NCBI RefSeq assembly: GCF_002871945.2
Contig: NZ_CP126963.1
Span: forward strand, 1,364,001-1,428,000
Direction of reading: 5' to 3'
Length of the DNA stretch: 64,000 bases
Source: Gleimia hominis
GTDB lineage: Bacteria; Actinomycetota; Actinomycetes; Actinomycetales; Actinomycetaceae
Shown: positions 7,585-16,128 of the stretch, piece by piece
How the letters are laid out: each line of letters starts with the position of its first letter
Numbering within the stretch: the stretch's first letter is position 1
Translations under genes and position numbers: made by a program
The notes under the pieces: model-generated
Databases searched by the model: none
What the model was told of the DNA's origin: nothing
Seen by the model: the letters and a program-made list of their open reading frames with translations, nothing else

Positions 7585-10115
7585 TTAAACTCGCGCTGCG
7601 AGACGTGACGGGGAACTTCACCCGTTTTATCGTCACCATTTTGTCCGTTGTGCTCGGTGTCGCGTTCTTATCCGGCACGCTCGCGCTGCGCGCGAACCTG
7701 TCCGACACCCTGTCGCAAGCCCTGTCGCAAACCGTTTCCGGCACGCTCCACGTTGAAGGCAAGAAACTCGGGAAACAAGAAAGCCCGCGCGCCAAAGTGC
7801 CTGCGAACCTCGTGGATCAGATCAAAGAGGTAGAGGGCGTTCAAACTGTGCGGGCGCAGTACATGGTGCCCGTAACCGTGCTGGGCAAAGACGACGTCCC
7901 CCAGTCGAACGGTGGCGGATTCATCACCGCTTTACTGTCTGCACCAACTGGCTTCCAACCCTGGACGTTCGACGGCCCCGAACCAACCGAAGAAAACGAC
8001 GTCACCCTAGAAGCCTCGTACGCAAAACGCCTTGGCAAACACACCGGAGACACTCTCACGTTCGTGATACAGGGCAAAAAGCATGAGGCACACATAGTTT
8101 CCACCGCCACCACGGGTAAACCAATTACCCTCATGAACGCGATAATGATGCCGCAAGAACATCTGAAAGCGTACGTGTCGGACCCGAGTATGGTGCAAAG
8201 CATTTCGATCCAAACTAAGTCGGGTGCAAACGTGCAGCAGGTGAAGAAGGCGGTTGTCGACAAGGTGGGCAGCAACCTGGATGTACGCACAACCGCGCAG
8301 GTGGTGGACGCGCGGAACCAGACGATGGATACGGCCCTCGCGTTCGCGACCACGCTGCTGCTCGTGTTTATTGTGATCGCGCTGGGCGTATCCACCTTTA
8401 TTATTGCCAACACGTTCACGATGGCGGTGAAGGCCCGGCAGAAACAGTACGCGTACCTGCGGGCAGCTGGGGCGTCGCCGGGGCAGATTTTTGCGACCGT
8501 TGCGCTGCAGGCACTGTTCATCGGTGTGATCGGTTCCGCGATCGGCCTGCTGGCTGGGAACGGGCTACTGTGGGCGGCGCAAGCCGGGTTGGAATATGTG
8601 GGGCTTGAGGCCGATTCCTCCCCGTTCCTGTCCACCCGCATCATTGTGATCTCTATGATCGTGGGCACGCTCGTGACCGTGGTGGGCGCCATCATTCCTG
8701 CGCGCGAGGCCGCGAACACCCCACCTGTGGAAGCGATGCGCGAAGTTTCGGGTGTGCGCGAACCATCCTTAGTGCTGCGCTCGACCCTGGGGTTCATAGG
8801 GATCGCCGCAGGGGTCGTGTGCCTGTGGATGGGAGCGAAGCAAATCAGTTCTCACCCCGGTACCCTGCTTGGAGTTGGCTCTGGCGCACTGCTGCTTGGC
8901 GTGCTGGCGGCTTCCCCGCTGCTAGTTAAGGTCATCATTGGCGCGTTGGGTGCCCCCCTGCGGGTAACGGGCCCACTCACCGCGCGGTTAGCGGTGGGCA
9001 ACACGATCCGAAACCCGCGTCGAACCGCCGCGACCGCGGGCGCTCTGTTCGTTGGTATGGCCCTGGTTGCAGCCGGGATGGTGATTGTTGACTCGGTGCG
9101 TACTTCCACGGAAGACGCGGTACGCAGCGAAGTTAAGGCCGACCTTGTGATCAGTTCGCAAACCGGGATGGAACGCATTAGTGACGAACAGGTGGACAAA
9201 ATCAGTTCAGCTGCTGGCGTTGGGCAGGTTAGCGCTGATTACCAGGCTTCCCTCACGCCAATAATTACGAATGAATCGCCTGAGGAACCGACCCCCACAG
9301 TGTTTTTAGCGGCCAACCCCGATCAGTTGAAAGCCGACTACAACATGAAGTTCACTGAAGGTGGTTTGAACGCGCTTTCTGAGGGCAAGATTGCGGCTCC
9401 GAAAACGTTCGCTACCACCCAGAAGTTGAAGCTGGGCGACGAACTGACACTGCTGACGGATAAGGGTCCGCAAAAAGTGACGCTTGGGGCAATCACGGAC
9501 TCCACGTCGGGCGGACAATCGCTACTTATTGACAGTAAGAAAGCGAAAGACCTGGGGATGACGATGATGGGGCGCACCACCGTGCTGGTGCGGGTCACAA
9601 ACGGGGCGAAGGTTGCGGACGTGAAATCCACCCTGCAGCACGACCTGAAGGATGCGTACACGCTAACGGTATCGGATAAGGCGGATATGGTTGGCCAGAT
9701 CGGCACGTATTTGAATATGGTGCTGGGCGTACTATACGCGCTGGTGGGCCTGTCGATTGTGATTGCGGTGCTGGGGATTTTGAACACTCTTGGGCTGTCT
9801 GTTTCGGAACGTGCCCCAGAGATCGCGTTGCTGAAAGCGATTGGGTATTCGCGTGTAGCGAACGGGGCGATGATAACCGTTGAAGCGGTTCTGACGGCCC
9901 TGTATGGCACGATCCTGGGGATTGCTGCGGGCGTGGCGTGTGGCAGTGCTCTGGTGGTGTACTTGAAGGATTCTGGGATCTCTACCCTGTCGATCCCCTG
10001 GCCGACCGTTGGTTGGGTGCTGCTCGCCGCGGTTGGGGTGGGGCTGGTTGCCGCTGTTCTACCGGCTATCCGCGCCGCAAACCAACCGATGCTTGCTACT
10101 ATCGCCGCGGAATAA
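7581..10115 (+). CDS. ABC transporter permease with two FtsX domains
   Basis: An 844-residue membrane component partnering the preceding ATPase. It has an N-terminal transmembrane helix (about 13-35), a large external domain, a first FtsX block with three helices (about 250-385, with the characteristic AAGASPGQIF loop), a central helix pair, a second external domain, and a second FtsX block near the C-terminus (ALLKAIGYSR followed by two helices). This is the layout of MacB/YknZ-like or lipoprotein-release permeases that move substrates out of the membrane rather than import them. The GTG start overlaps the ATPase stop (GTGA), implying translational coupling. The substrate is unknown. Confidence 0.92.
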   Translation: MIKLALRDVTGNFTRFIVTILSVVLGVAFLSGTLALRANLSDTLSQALSQTVSGTLHVEGKKLGKQESPRAKVPANLVDQIKEVEGVQTVRAQYMVPVTVLGKDDVPQSNGGGFITALLSAPTGFQPWTFDGPEPTEENDVTLEASYAKRLGKHTGDTLTFVIQGKKHEAHIVSTATTGKPITLMNAIMMPQEHLKAYVSDPSMVQSISIQTKSGANVQQVKKAVVDKVGSNLDVRTTAQVVDARNQTMDTALAFATTLLLVFIVIALGVSTFIIANTFTMAVKARQKQYAYLRAAGASPGQIFATVALQALFIGVIGSAIGLLAGNGLLWAAQAGLEYVGLEADSSPFLSTRIIVISMIVGTLVTVVGAIIPAREAANTPPVEAMREVSGVREPSLVLRSTLGFIGIAAGVVCLWMGAKQISSHPGTLLGVGSGALLLGVLAASPLLVKVIIGALGAPLRVTGPLTARLAVGNTIRNPRRTAATAGALFVGMALVAAGMVIVDSVRTSTEDAVRSEVKADLVISSQTGMERISDEQVDKISSAAGVGQVSADYQASLTPIITNESPEEPTPTVFLAANPDQLKADYNMKFTEGGLNALSEGKIAAPKTFATTQKLKLGDELTLLTDKGPQKVTLGAITDSTSGGQSLLIDSKKAKDLGMTMMGRTTVLVRVTNGAKVADVKSTLQHDLKDAYTLTVSDKADMVGQIGTYLNMVLGVLYALVGLSIVIAVLGILNTLGLSVSERAPEIALLKAIGYSRVANGAMITVEAVLTALYGTILGIAAGVACGSALVVYLKDSGISTLSIPWPTVGWVLLAAVGVGLVAAVLPAIRAANQPMLATIAAE

Positions 10116-10249
10116 ATTGGGACTTCCCCTTGCGTTGTGGCTGGTTAGAATAGTTGTTACGGGTAACGAAAAGACGCGAAGACCGAGTAGACATGACAAA
10201 CTAGCGTTATGACCTGTTTACGGTAGGTCCTACTTACGAGGAGTGAACT

Positions 10250-10693
10250 ATGGCTGAAGATACGCGACCAACACCGCCCGTGGCGGTCGTGAACACCACG
10301 CAGTCCAGACCGAACACTAGTATCGGTGAGCTGTTTGGCGAACTTTCAAACCAAATTACATCACTGATCCGCGGTGAGATTGAGCTGACGAAGCTGAAAG
10401 CCACCAGCACGGTGAAGAAGGCGGGGCTGGGCGCTGGCCTACTTGCCGGCGGCGCCGTGTTCGGCTTGTTCATGCTCGGGTGGATTTTCAGGACCATTGA
10501 GAAAGCTATTGCGTTGGCGCTGCCGGAGTGGGCAGCGGCCCTCATCGTGGTAGGGATCTTACTGGTGATTACCCTGATCCTCGTGCTGGTAGGGATCCAG
10601 GCGTTGAAGAAGGGGATGGCGGAAAAGCCGGACCCGTCCACGAACCTCAAGTTGGATGTCGCTGCGGCGAAGATGGGATTGGACAACAAGTGA
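10250..10693 (+). CDS. Actinobacterial Holin-X family (phage-holin-like) membrane protein
   Basis: A 147-residue protein with a polar head, an amphipathic segment (SIGELFGELSNQITSLIRGEIE) and two long transmembrane helices (about 65-90 and 97-122). This is the pattern of the Holin-X/DUF1469 family, found throughout Actinobacteria; despite the name these are chromosomal proteins not tied to phage lysis. A strong ribosome site (GAGGAG) precedes the ATG. The next gene overlaps by 4 bp (GTGA), and the same Holin-X/DUF3618 pairing is common in this phylum. The function is unknown. Confidence 0.85.
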   Translation: MAEDTRPTPPVAVVNTTQSRPNTSIGELFGELSNQITSLIRGEIELTKLKATSTVKKAGLGAGLLAGGAVFGLFMLGWIFRTIEKAIALALPEWAAALIVVGILLVITLILVLVGIQALKKGMAEKPDPSTNLKLDVAAAKMGLDNK

Positions 10694-10977
10694 GCGAAGA
10701 GAAACCACGGACTGTGGAAGATATTGAGTCGGAACTGCAGCGGACGCGGCTTGCCATACAATCCACGGTGGATGAGTTGACTAGCCGGTTGGATCCGCGG
10801 GCGCAGATGGATCAGGCGAAGCAGAAGGCCCGTGTGAAAGCGGACGAGTGGAAGAGCTTTGCCACCAAGACGGTTGAGGATGCGAAAGAGGGCGACAAAA
10901 CAGCTATCACTCGCTTAGCGTCCGTGGCGGCCGGTGTGGCTGCGATCGTTGGTATCGCCCTGCTGCGTAAGAAATAG
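10690..10977 (+). CDS. DUF3618 domain-containing protein
   Basis: A 95-residue protein starting at a GTG that overlaps the preceding stop. The N-terminus has the DUF3618 signature (DIESELQRTRLAIQSTVDEL), a charged helix likely to form a coiled coil. A basic linker follows, then one C-terminal transmembrane helix (about 72-91) with an RKK tail. It probably works at the membrane with the Holin-X partner. The GTG is chosen over longer in-frame starts because those would lie deep inside the upstream gene. Confidence 0.85.
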   Translation: MSEEKPRTVEDIESELQRTRLAIQSTVDELTSRLDPRAQMDQAKQKARVKADEWKSFATKTVEDAKEGDKTAITRLASVAAGVAAIVGIALLRKK

Positions 10978-11130
10978 TTACTTCCGCAGCTTCTGTATCG
11001 CGGTATACGACAGAAAAGTCCATAGAATGGAAAATTGCCCCGTTGATTTTGTACAATGGGGCCGAAGACAGCGTTAAACCTACGGATTGGATAGACCAGT
11101 CCGTTCGACATGTGGAGGGGGTCGACGCCT

Positions 11131-11316
11131 ATGGGGCGCGGCCGTCAGAAGGCCAAGCAGACGAAAGTCGCTCGCAAGCTGAAGTACTACAGCCCAGAGA
11201 CCGACTATGCAGCTCTGGAGCGGGAACTAGCAGCACAGCGAGGCGAGATAAAGAAAAGTAAGTACGGGGAAATCCCCCCGGCTACCGACGAGGATTGGGA
11301 CGACTACCGAAGGTAG
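11131..11316 (+). CDS. DUF3073 domain-containing small basic protein
   Basis: A 61-residue protein beginning MGRGRQKAKQTKVARKLKYY, the conserved start of DUF3073, with an acidic C-terminus (DEDWDDYRR). The family is found only in Actinobacteria and has no assigned function. The ATG at 11131 has GGAGGGGG upstream. It is followed by a large hairpin (11331-11365), so it is probably a single-gene unit. Confidence 0.9.
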   Translation: MGRGRQKAKQTKVARKLKYYSPETDYAALERELAAQRGEIKKSKYGEIPPATDEDWDDYRR

Positions 11317-11330
11317 AAATCCTACACACT

Positions 11331-11365
11331 TGTGGGGCAGCGACTGGTTAGGTCGCTGCCCCACA
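11331..11365. terminator. Large hairpin between convergent genes
   Basis: A 13-bp perfect stem TGTGGGGCAGCGA/TCGCTGCCCCACA lies between the end of the DUF3073 gene (plus) and the end of the LacI gene (minus). Neither side has a proper T-run, so its strength as a terminator is uncertain; position and symmetry suggest a bidirectional one. Confidence 0.55.
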
Positions 11366-11392
11366 AATCTATGCGTGAGGACTAAGAGTCAT

Positions 11393-12430
11393 TTATCCTG
11401 ATACACGTTCAATTAGATGAGCAGGCACAAGGACAGGTTGTCGCGTTTCTTCTCCCGCTATCAAGCTCTCCAGCATTACGACTGCGGCTTCACTCATACG
11501 CTCAATCGGATTCTCAATCGTAGTCAAGGGAGGAGATGTAAGATCACTCTCAATATTGTCAAACGAGACCAATGCCACATCTTGTGGAACTCTTACGCCT
11601 TCTTCACCCCACAGCGAAAGCAGACCTCTAGACATAAGATCGGAAGAACAAAACACGCCGTCAACAATCCCCTCTCGGATCATTGGTGTCAGTCTGTGGG
11701 CCGCCTTACGGCCAGACTCAAGCGTGTATTCACCAGCAACTTGCAGGGGATTAACACCGAAGGATTTTGCCTCCTCCATAAACCCCGCCAGTCGATCTTG
11801 CGCCGAAACCATATCCATCGCACCGGTGATTATCGCTAAGTGTTTTCTACCATCGTTCTTTACTAGGCGACGCGCTGCGAGTCTACCCCCATCTCGATTA
11901 TCCACATCCACCCACGATAAAACACGATCTTTTGAGATAGGTCGTCCGATAAAAACAACAGGAATTGGGGCTTCCAAGAACGTCTCAATCTGTCCGCGAA
12001 CCTGGTGGTGCGAAACGACAATAGCGCCATCTATATTTCCGCCATTCAGAAACTTCTGTATTTTCCTATCACGTCCAGTTCTATCTGCGAACACCATGAC
12101 AAGCTGTGTATTGCCCGCTTCGAATGCAAACGAAAGAGCACCCAGCGTGCGGTAAAAGAACGGATCGGAGAATATTCGTTTATTGGGCTCGGGAACTATA
12201 ACTGCGACGGTATCGGTTCTCCGTGTGGCAATGGTTCTAGCAGCACCGTTCGGCACATAGCCTAGTTCCGCAACAACGCGCTGTACAGCCTTCAGTTTAA
12301 CCTTGCTAACCTTCACATCACCACGTACAACTCTTGACGCAGTAGCTCGCGAGACTCCAGCAGCTGCAGCCACGTCTTCCAGAGTAACGGATCCGTTTTT
12401 TTCGCCCACTCGCATTCCTAATCTAGCCAT
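11393..12430 (-). CDS. LacI-family transcriptional regulator of the beta-glucoside locus
   Basis: A repressor with an N-terminal helix-turn-helix (VTLEDVAAAAGVSRATASRVV) and hinge (ELGYVPNGAAR), followed by a periplasmic-binding-protein-like sugar sensor domain (SFDNIESDLTSPPLTTIENP near the C-terminus). It is the last gene of a minus-strand cluster with a GH1 glucosidase and an ABC importer, so its ligand is probably a beta-glucoside or its breakdown product. A matching LacI-type palindrome lies upstream of the cluster at 17493-17506. The ATG at 12430 is preferred; an ATG at 12415 and upstream GTG codons reaching into the 8-bp repeat are alternatives. Confidence 0.92.
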   Translation of the reverse strand: MARLGMRVGEKNGSVTLEDVAAAAGVSRATASRVVRGDVKVSKVKLKAVQRVVAELGYVPNGAARTIATRRTDTVAVIVPEPNKRIFSDPFFYRTLGALSFAFEAGNTQLVMVFADRTGRDRKIQKFLNGGNIDGAIVVSHHQVRGQIETFLEAPIPVVFIGRPISKDRVLSWVDVDNRDGGRLAARRLVKNDGRKHLAIITGAMDMVSAQDRLAGFMEEAKSFGVNPLQVAGEYTLESGRKAAHRLTPMIREGIVDGVFCSSDLMSRGLLSLWGEEGVRVPQDVALVSFDNIESDLTSPPLTTIENPIERMSEAAVVMLESLIAGEETRQPVLVPAHLIERVSG

Positions 12431-12456
12431 ACTGGGTGCCGGCGCTAAGACACGCC

Positions 12457-12495
12457 GACACCCTGGCACCCTGACACCCTGACACCCTGACACCC
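12457..12495. repeat. 8-bp tandem repeat (GACACCCT), about 4.9 copies
   Basis: Five consecutive 8-bp units (12457, 12465, 12473, 12481, 12489) read GACACCCT, with one substitution (GGCACCCT) in the second and the last lacking one base. The array sits between the stop of the glucosidase gene and the start of the LacI gene. The unit is not a multiple of 3, so copy-number changes would shift the frame of any reading that enters the LacI gene from upstream. Confidence 0.95.
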
Positions 12496-12514
12496 ATGCA
12501 ATACTCTCTTTACA

Positions 12515-14014
12515 TCAGGGTATCTGAACAGAGTTAGAGGCAATGACGTCTCGATACCAGAGTGCAGAAGCCTTCGGTATACGCTTTTGTGTCTCGTAAT
12601 CAACTCTCACTATGCCAAAGCGTTTTGTATACCCCAAGGCCCATTCGAAGTTGTCAAGGAACGACCAAACAAGATAGCCGGCGACATCCACACCTTCGTC
12701 CATTGCGCTTTTTACAGCACAAATGTGATCACGAAGATACGCAAGACGTCCCTCCGCGGGGTTTGAGTCATCTACGTATCCATTCTCATCGGGGTGATCA
12801 TCGTAAGCTGCCCCATTTTCTGTTATCACAATCCGCGTCCCAGCAGCTTCTGTGTAATCTTTGTAAATTCTCTTGAGAAGAATTCGTAGGTCGTCCGCAT
12901 GTACTTCCCAATCCATCGCCGTTCGAGGATAGCCGCGGGATACACCGGTGACCCATTCTGAACCAACATTTGGTGAAGCATGTGCATACCCATATTCGTC
13001 TCGCGTTACTCGTGGCCTGGCGACTAGTTCATCCGATCCCAGTGGCGGAAGTTTAGCAGTTTCTGTATCGGGCGCGTTTTTTCCGGAGACCATCTGACCG
13101 TTATAGAAGTTCACGCCGAGAACATCAATAGGAGCACTGATTAAGTCCATATCGCCTTCTTTCACAAAGGTTTCAATGTCAGCGTTACTGCCGCTTCTCA
13201 TGTCTTCCACGACATCTGCGGGGTACGACGCTCTGAATATAGGATCCGTAAAGAGTCGAACAGAGAGTCCATCAATCCTGCGGGCAGCTTCTACATCTTT
13301 GAGATCCTCCGGATTCTCGGGATGAGCGACCGTGTAGTTTAACGTCAATCCCATTTCCCTTCTGATCCCCCGTCCCTTCTCCATTCGACGCATACGGTCC
13401 ATGGCGAGTCCGTGTCCGAGAAGTAGATGGTGGACCGCTGCGACCGCCTCAACTGGATCAGTATGTGCAGGTGCATGAATACCAGCTGCATACGATAAAA
13501 GGGATGAGCACCATGGTTCATTAAGGGTTGTCCACGTCGGTACCTTGTCGCAAAGTCGATCGAATACTGCTTCTGCATAATCTGCAAAAAGATAAGATGT
13601 CTCCCGATTGACCCAGCCACCAGCTTGCTGCAGCACTTCTGGCAAATCCCAATGGTAAAGGGTAAGCCATGGAACAATCCCGGCATTTCGTAGTTCATCT
13701 ACAAGACGCTCGTAAAAGTCAAGCCCTTCGGCATTGATGGACCGCCCATCCGGCATCACCCGCGCCCACGAAACAGAGAACCGATACGTACCAACATTAA
13801 GATCCTTCATTAGGGCCACGTCCTCTGGCATCCGATGATAGTGGTCACACGCCACTTGGATATCGGACTTATCCAAGATCGCTCCTGGACGTTTGCATAG
13901 CGCATCCCATATAGATTCGCCTTTACCACCCTCACGGCCAGCACCTTCAACTTGAGCAGCAGCAGTAGCTACTCCCCAACGAAAATCATTTGGAAACTCA
14001 ATAATACGTGTCAT
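12515..14014 (-). CDS. Glycoside hydrolase family 1 beta-glucosidase (or 6-phospho-beta-glucosidase)
   Basis: A 499-residue cytoplasmic GH1 enzyme. The N-terminal FPNDFRWGVATAAAQVEG motif is typical. The acid/base Glu166 lies in TLNEPW and the nucleophile Glu399 in VITENGAA; the C-terminus has the YLVWSFLDNFEWALGY signature. Its position with an ABC importer rather than a PTS argues for unphosphorylated beta-glucosides such as cellobiose. The ATG overlaps the preceding permease stop by 4 bp. The LacI gene follows after the 8-bp repeats. Confidence 0.94.
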   Translation of the reverse strand: MTRIIEFPNDFRWGVATAAAQVEGAGREGGKGESIWDALCKRPGAILDKSDIQVACDHYHRMPEDVALMKDLNVGTYRFSVSWARVMPDGRSINAEGLDFYERLVDELRNAGIVPWLTLYHWDLPEVLQQAGGWVNRETSYLFADYAEAVFDRLCDKVPTWTTLNEPWCSSLLSYAAGIHAPAHTDPVEAVAAVHHLLLGHGLAMDRMRRMEKGRGIRREMGLTLNYTVAHPENPEDLKDVEAARRIDGLSVRLFTDPIFRASYPADVVEDMRSGSNADIETFVKEGDMDLISAPIDVLGVNFYNGQMVSGKNAPDTETAKLPPLGSDELVARPRVTRDEYGYAHASPNVGSEWVTGVSRGYPRTAMDWEVHADDLRILLKRIYKDYTEAAGTRIVITENGAAYDDHPDENGYVDDSNPAEGRLAYLRDHICAVKSAMDEGVDVAGYLVWSFLDNFEWALGYTKRFGIVRVDYETQKRIPKASALWYRDVIASNSVQIP

Positions 14015-14958
14015 CCTTTAACAGCTCCTTGCATAATTCCGGACACGAGTTGACGCCCGGCAAAAACAAACAAAATTACTAGTGGGACAGTGGCAACTAT
14101 GACGCCTGCCATGATCAATGAGTAATCCTTAAACCATGAGGCTTGCAATAGTTGAAGCGCAACTGGCAGTGTTGGGTTTTCGGTTCCAAGCACGATGAAT
14201 GGCCAGAAGAAATTAGTCCAAGAACCGACAAACGTAAATAGCGCTAGCATAGATGCTGCTGGAAGCGCAGCCGGTAACGCTATTGATCTGAAAGTTCGGA
14301 ATAAACTTGCTCCGTCAACGCGTGCAGATTCTATAAGTTCATACGGCAGTGCATCCCGAATGTACTGAGTCATCCAGAACACCCCAAAAGCAGAAACCAT
14401 TCCGGGCACGATTACGGAAATGAGCTGTCCAGTCCACCCAAGTTTGGCCATAATCATGAAGAGCGGAACAACACCCAACTGGGCAGGAACAGCCATAGTT
14501 GCGATGACGAACGTTAACAACCCATCACGCCCCCGGAAACGCAGCTTTGAAAATGCAAAACCAGCGAGTGTAGAGAAGAATACGACTGATAGAGAAACAA
14601 TCACCGCAACAATCAGCGAGTTTATGAATGCGCCCCAAAGGTCAATTCCCGAGTTCATAACACGATCCAAGTTCGCAATAAAATTACCTCTTGGAATTAA
14701 TGACGGAATTGGGGTTTTCGCGATGGTCGGCGCGTCCGAGGAAGCAAGCAAGAACGTGTAGTACAGCGGATAAGCAAAAACTAGAACTACCAGCAAAAGA
14801 ATCGTGTAGGTTAGCCACCGTGGTCGTCGGTTCACGCCAAACGATTGATGAACACGCCGCTTATTCTCTTTCTCACGACGGCGCCGAGCAGCACGCGCCG
14901 CACCTTTACCTGCAATCTGCAGAGTCATTGCGACTGAGGGAGTTGTGTTCTTACTCAT
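14011..14958 (-). CDS. Carbohydrate ABC transporter permease (MalG/CUT1 type)
   Basis: A 315-residue inner-membrane subunit with a very basic N-terminus (ARRRREKENKRRVHQ), six transmembrane helices and the EAA loop near ELIESARVDGASLFRTFRSI, which docks the ATPase. It pairs with the permease encoded just upstream, overlapping it and the GH1 gene by 4 bp each (ATGA). No ATPase is encoded in the cluster, so a shared MsiK-like multi-sugar ATPase elsewhere probably energises it (established for many actinobacterial CUT1 systems; inferred here). Confidence 0.92.
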   Translation of the reverse strand: MSKNTTPSVAMTLQIAGKGAARAARRRREKENKRRVHQSFGVNRRPRWLTYTILLLVVLVFAYPLYYTFLLASSDAPTIAKTPIPSLIPRGNFIANLDRVMNSGIDLWGAFINSLIVAVIVSLSVVFFSTLAGFAFSKLRFRGRDGLLTFVIATMAVPAQLGVVPLFMIMAKLGWTGQLISVIVPGMVSAFGVFWMTQYIRDALPYELIESARVDGASLFRTFRSIALPAALPAASMLALFTFVGSWTNFFWPFIVLGTENPTLPVALQLLQASWFKDYSLIMAGVIVATVPLVILFVFAGRQLVSGIMQGAVKG

Positions 14959-16040
14959 TTCCTCACCTCCAAACTGGTAGCAGAAGGTATCGAAGGGTCT
15001 GATGTCGCGCCCGTGCGAGTTTGCATTGTTTTTCGGTCTTTTTTACGCGTTTGTCTTTTCATTCCTGACGACGAAATCTGTTGGGTAAGAACATAGTTAA
15101 TGCCGGCAAAAACGATAATAATGAGGAACAGTATCCAAGCAACTGCCGCAGCCTTTCCAAAACTCTTTTGCGGCCCCCAGCCCAGATCATAAAGGTACAT
15201 CGTTTGAGTAAGCCACTGATGATCTGAGCCACCGCCACCCGAGGTGTCGAACATGCGCGGTTCATCAAATATTTGCAGCCCACCGATGGTTGACGTCAAG
15301 ATAACGAAAACAAGAGTGGACTTAAGCTGAGGGATAGTTATGGAAAAGAACTGCCGTGCCCGACCAGCTCCATCAACAGTTGCAGCCTCATAGAGATCCG
15401 CAGGGATAGCCTGCATTGCTGCAAGAACAATTAAGGCGTTATACCCTGTCCATCTAAAGTTAACCATGGTTGCAATTGCTATGTGGCTCCATAGCGCATC
15501 TGCATGCCAGTTAATTGCGTCAATCCCTACTACACCGAGAATTGCGTTAACCATACCCGATTGGTCCGCAAATATTTTAGAGAAGATTAAGGATACTGCA
15601 ACAGGCGCAACTATGTAAGGCAAAAGCACACCCATGCGCCAAAAAGTCTTGGCGCGTAAGTTCGTGTTGAGCATGTATGCAATGAAGATCGCAGTCACGA
15701 TTTGAGGAATCGACGAAAGCAGAAAGATCGAAAATGTATTACGCAGCGAAATCCAGAAGGTTTCTTGCTGAATGACGCTCACATAGTTATCCACTCCGAC
15801 AAATCCTTGATTACCACCAATCAGATGCCAATTATGAAGTGACACCCATGCTGTGTAAATTAATGGAAATAAACCGGTTATGGCGAATACCATAAAAAAT
15901 GGCGCTATATAGATGTAAGGGGACCATTTATATTCGAGTTTGTTCAAACGGGAACGGAAGTTAATTCCGGGAGGTCTTCCACCCGTCGCTGTATGCTTAT
16001 CATCTAATGCTAGTGACTTTGGGATACCTATTTTTTCCAT
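14955..16040 (-). CDS. Carbohydrate ABC transporter permease (MalF/CUT1 type)
   Basis: The first permease of the beta-glucoside importer, with six or seven transmembrane helices starting near YIYIAPFFMVFAITGLFPL and an EAA loop at DLYEAATVDGAGRARQFF. The C-terminus is polar and basic. I prefer the ATG at 16040 (MEKIGIPKS); a TTG at 16058 is also in frame. The gap to the binding-protein gene upstream is about 90 bp. Together with the MalG-like partner it forms the membrane channel for the sugar delivered by the lipoprotein. Confidence 0.9.
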   Translation of the reverse strand: MEKIGIPKSLALDDKHTATGGRPPGINFRSRLNKLEYKWSPYIYIAPFFMVFAITGLFPLIYTAWVSLHNWHLIGGNQGFVGVDNYVSVIQQETFWISLRNTFSIFLLSSIPQIVTAIFIAYMLNTNLRAKTFWRMGVLLPYIVAPVAVSLIFSKIFADQSGMVNAILGVVGIDAINWHADALWSHIAIATMVNFRWTGYNALIVLAAMQAIPADLYEAATVDGAGRARQFFSITIPQLKSTLVFVILTSTIGGLQIFDEPRMFDTSGGGGSDHQWLTQTMYLYDLGWGPQKSFGKAAAVAWILFLIIIVFAGINYVLTQQISSSGMKRQTRKKDRKTMQTRTGATSDPSIPSATSLEVRK

Positions 16041-16128
16041 ACTAGAACTCTTTTCCAAGCGTTACCGACTTTTTGATGTAAGACAGCATGATTGGGAAAC
16101 CTTCTGGCCTCCCAACCACACCAAGTAC

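Noticed and set aside
7841..8797. 318-residue open frame on the minus strand
   Set aside because: It lies wholly inside the FtsX permease gene in antisense; open antisense frames are common at this base composition.
10250..10977. Holin-X/DUF3618 pair considered as prophage remnant
   Set aside because: These are chromosomal actinobacterial families; no other phage gene, integrase or att site is nearby.
11556..12155. 199-residue plus-strand frame
   Set aside because: Antisense to the LacI gene, with no ribosome site and no recognisable domain.
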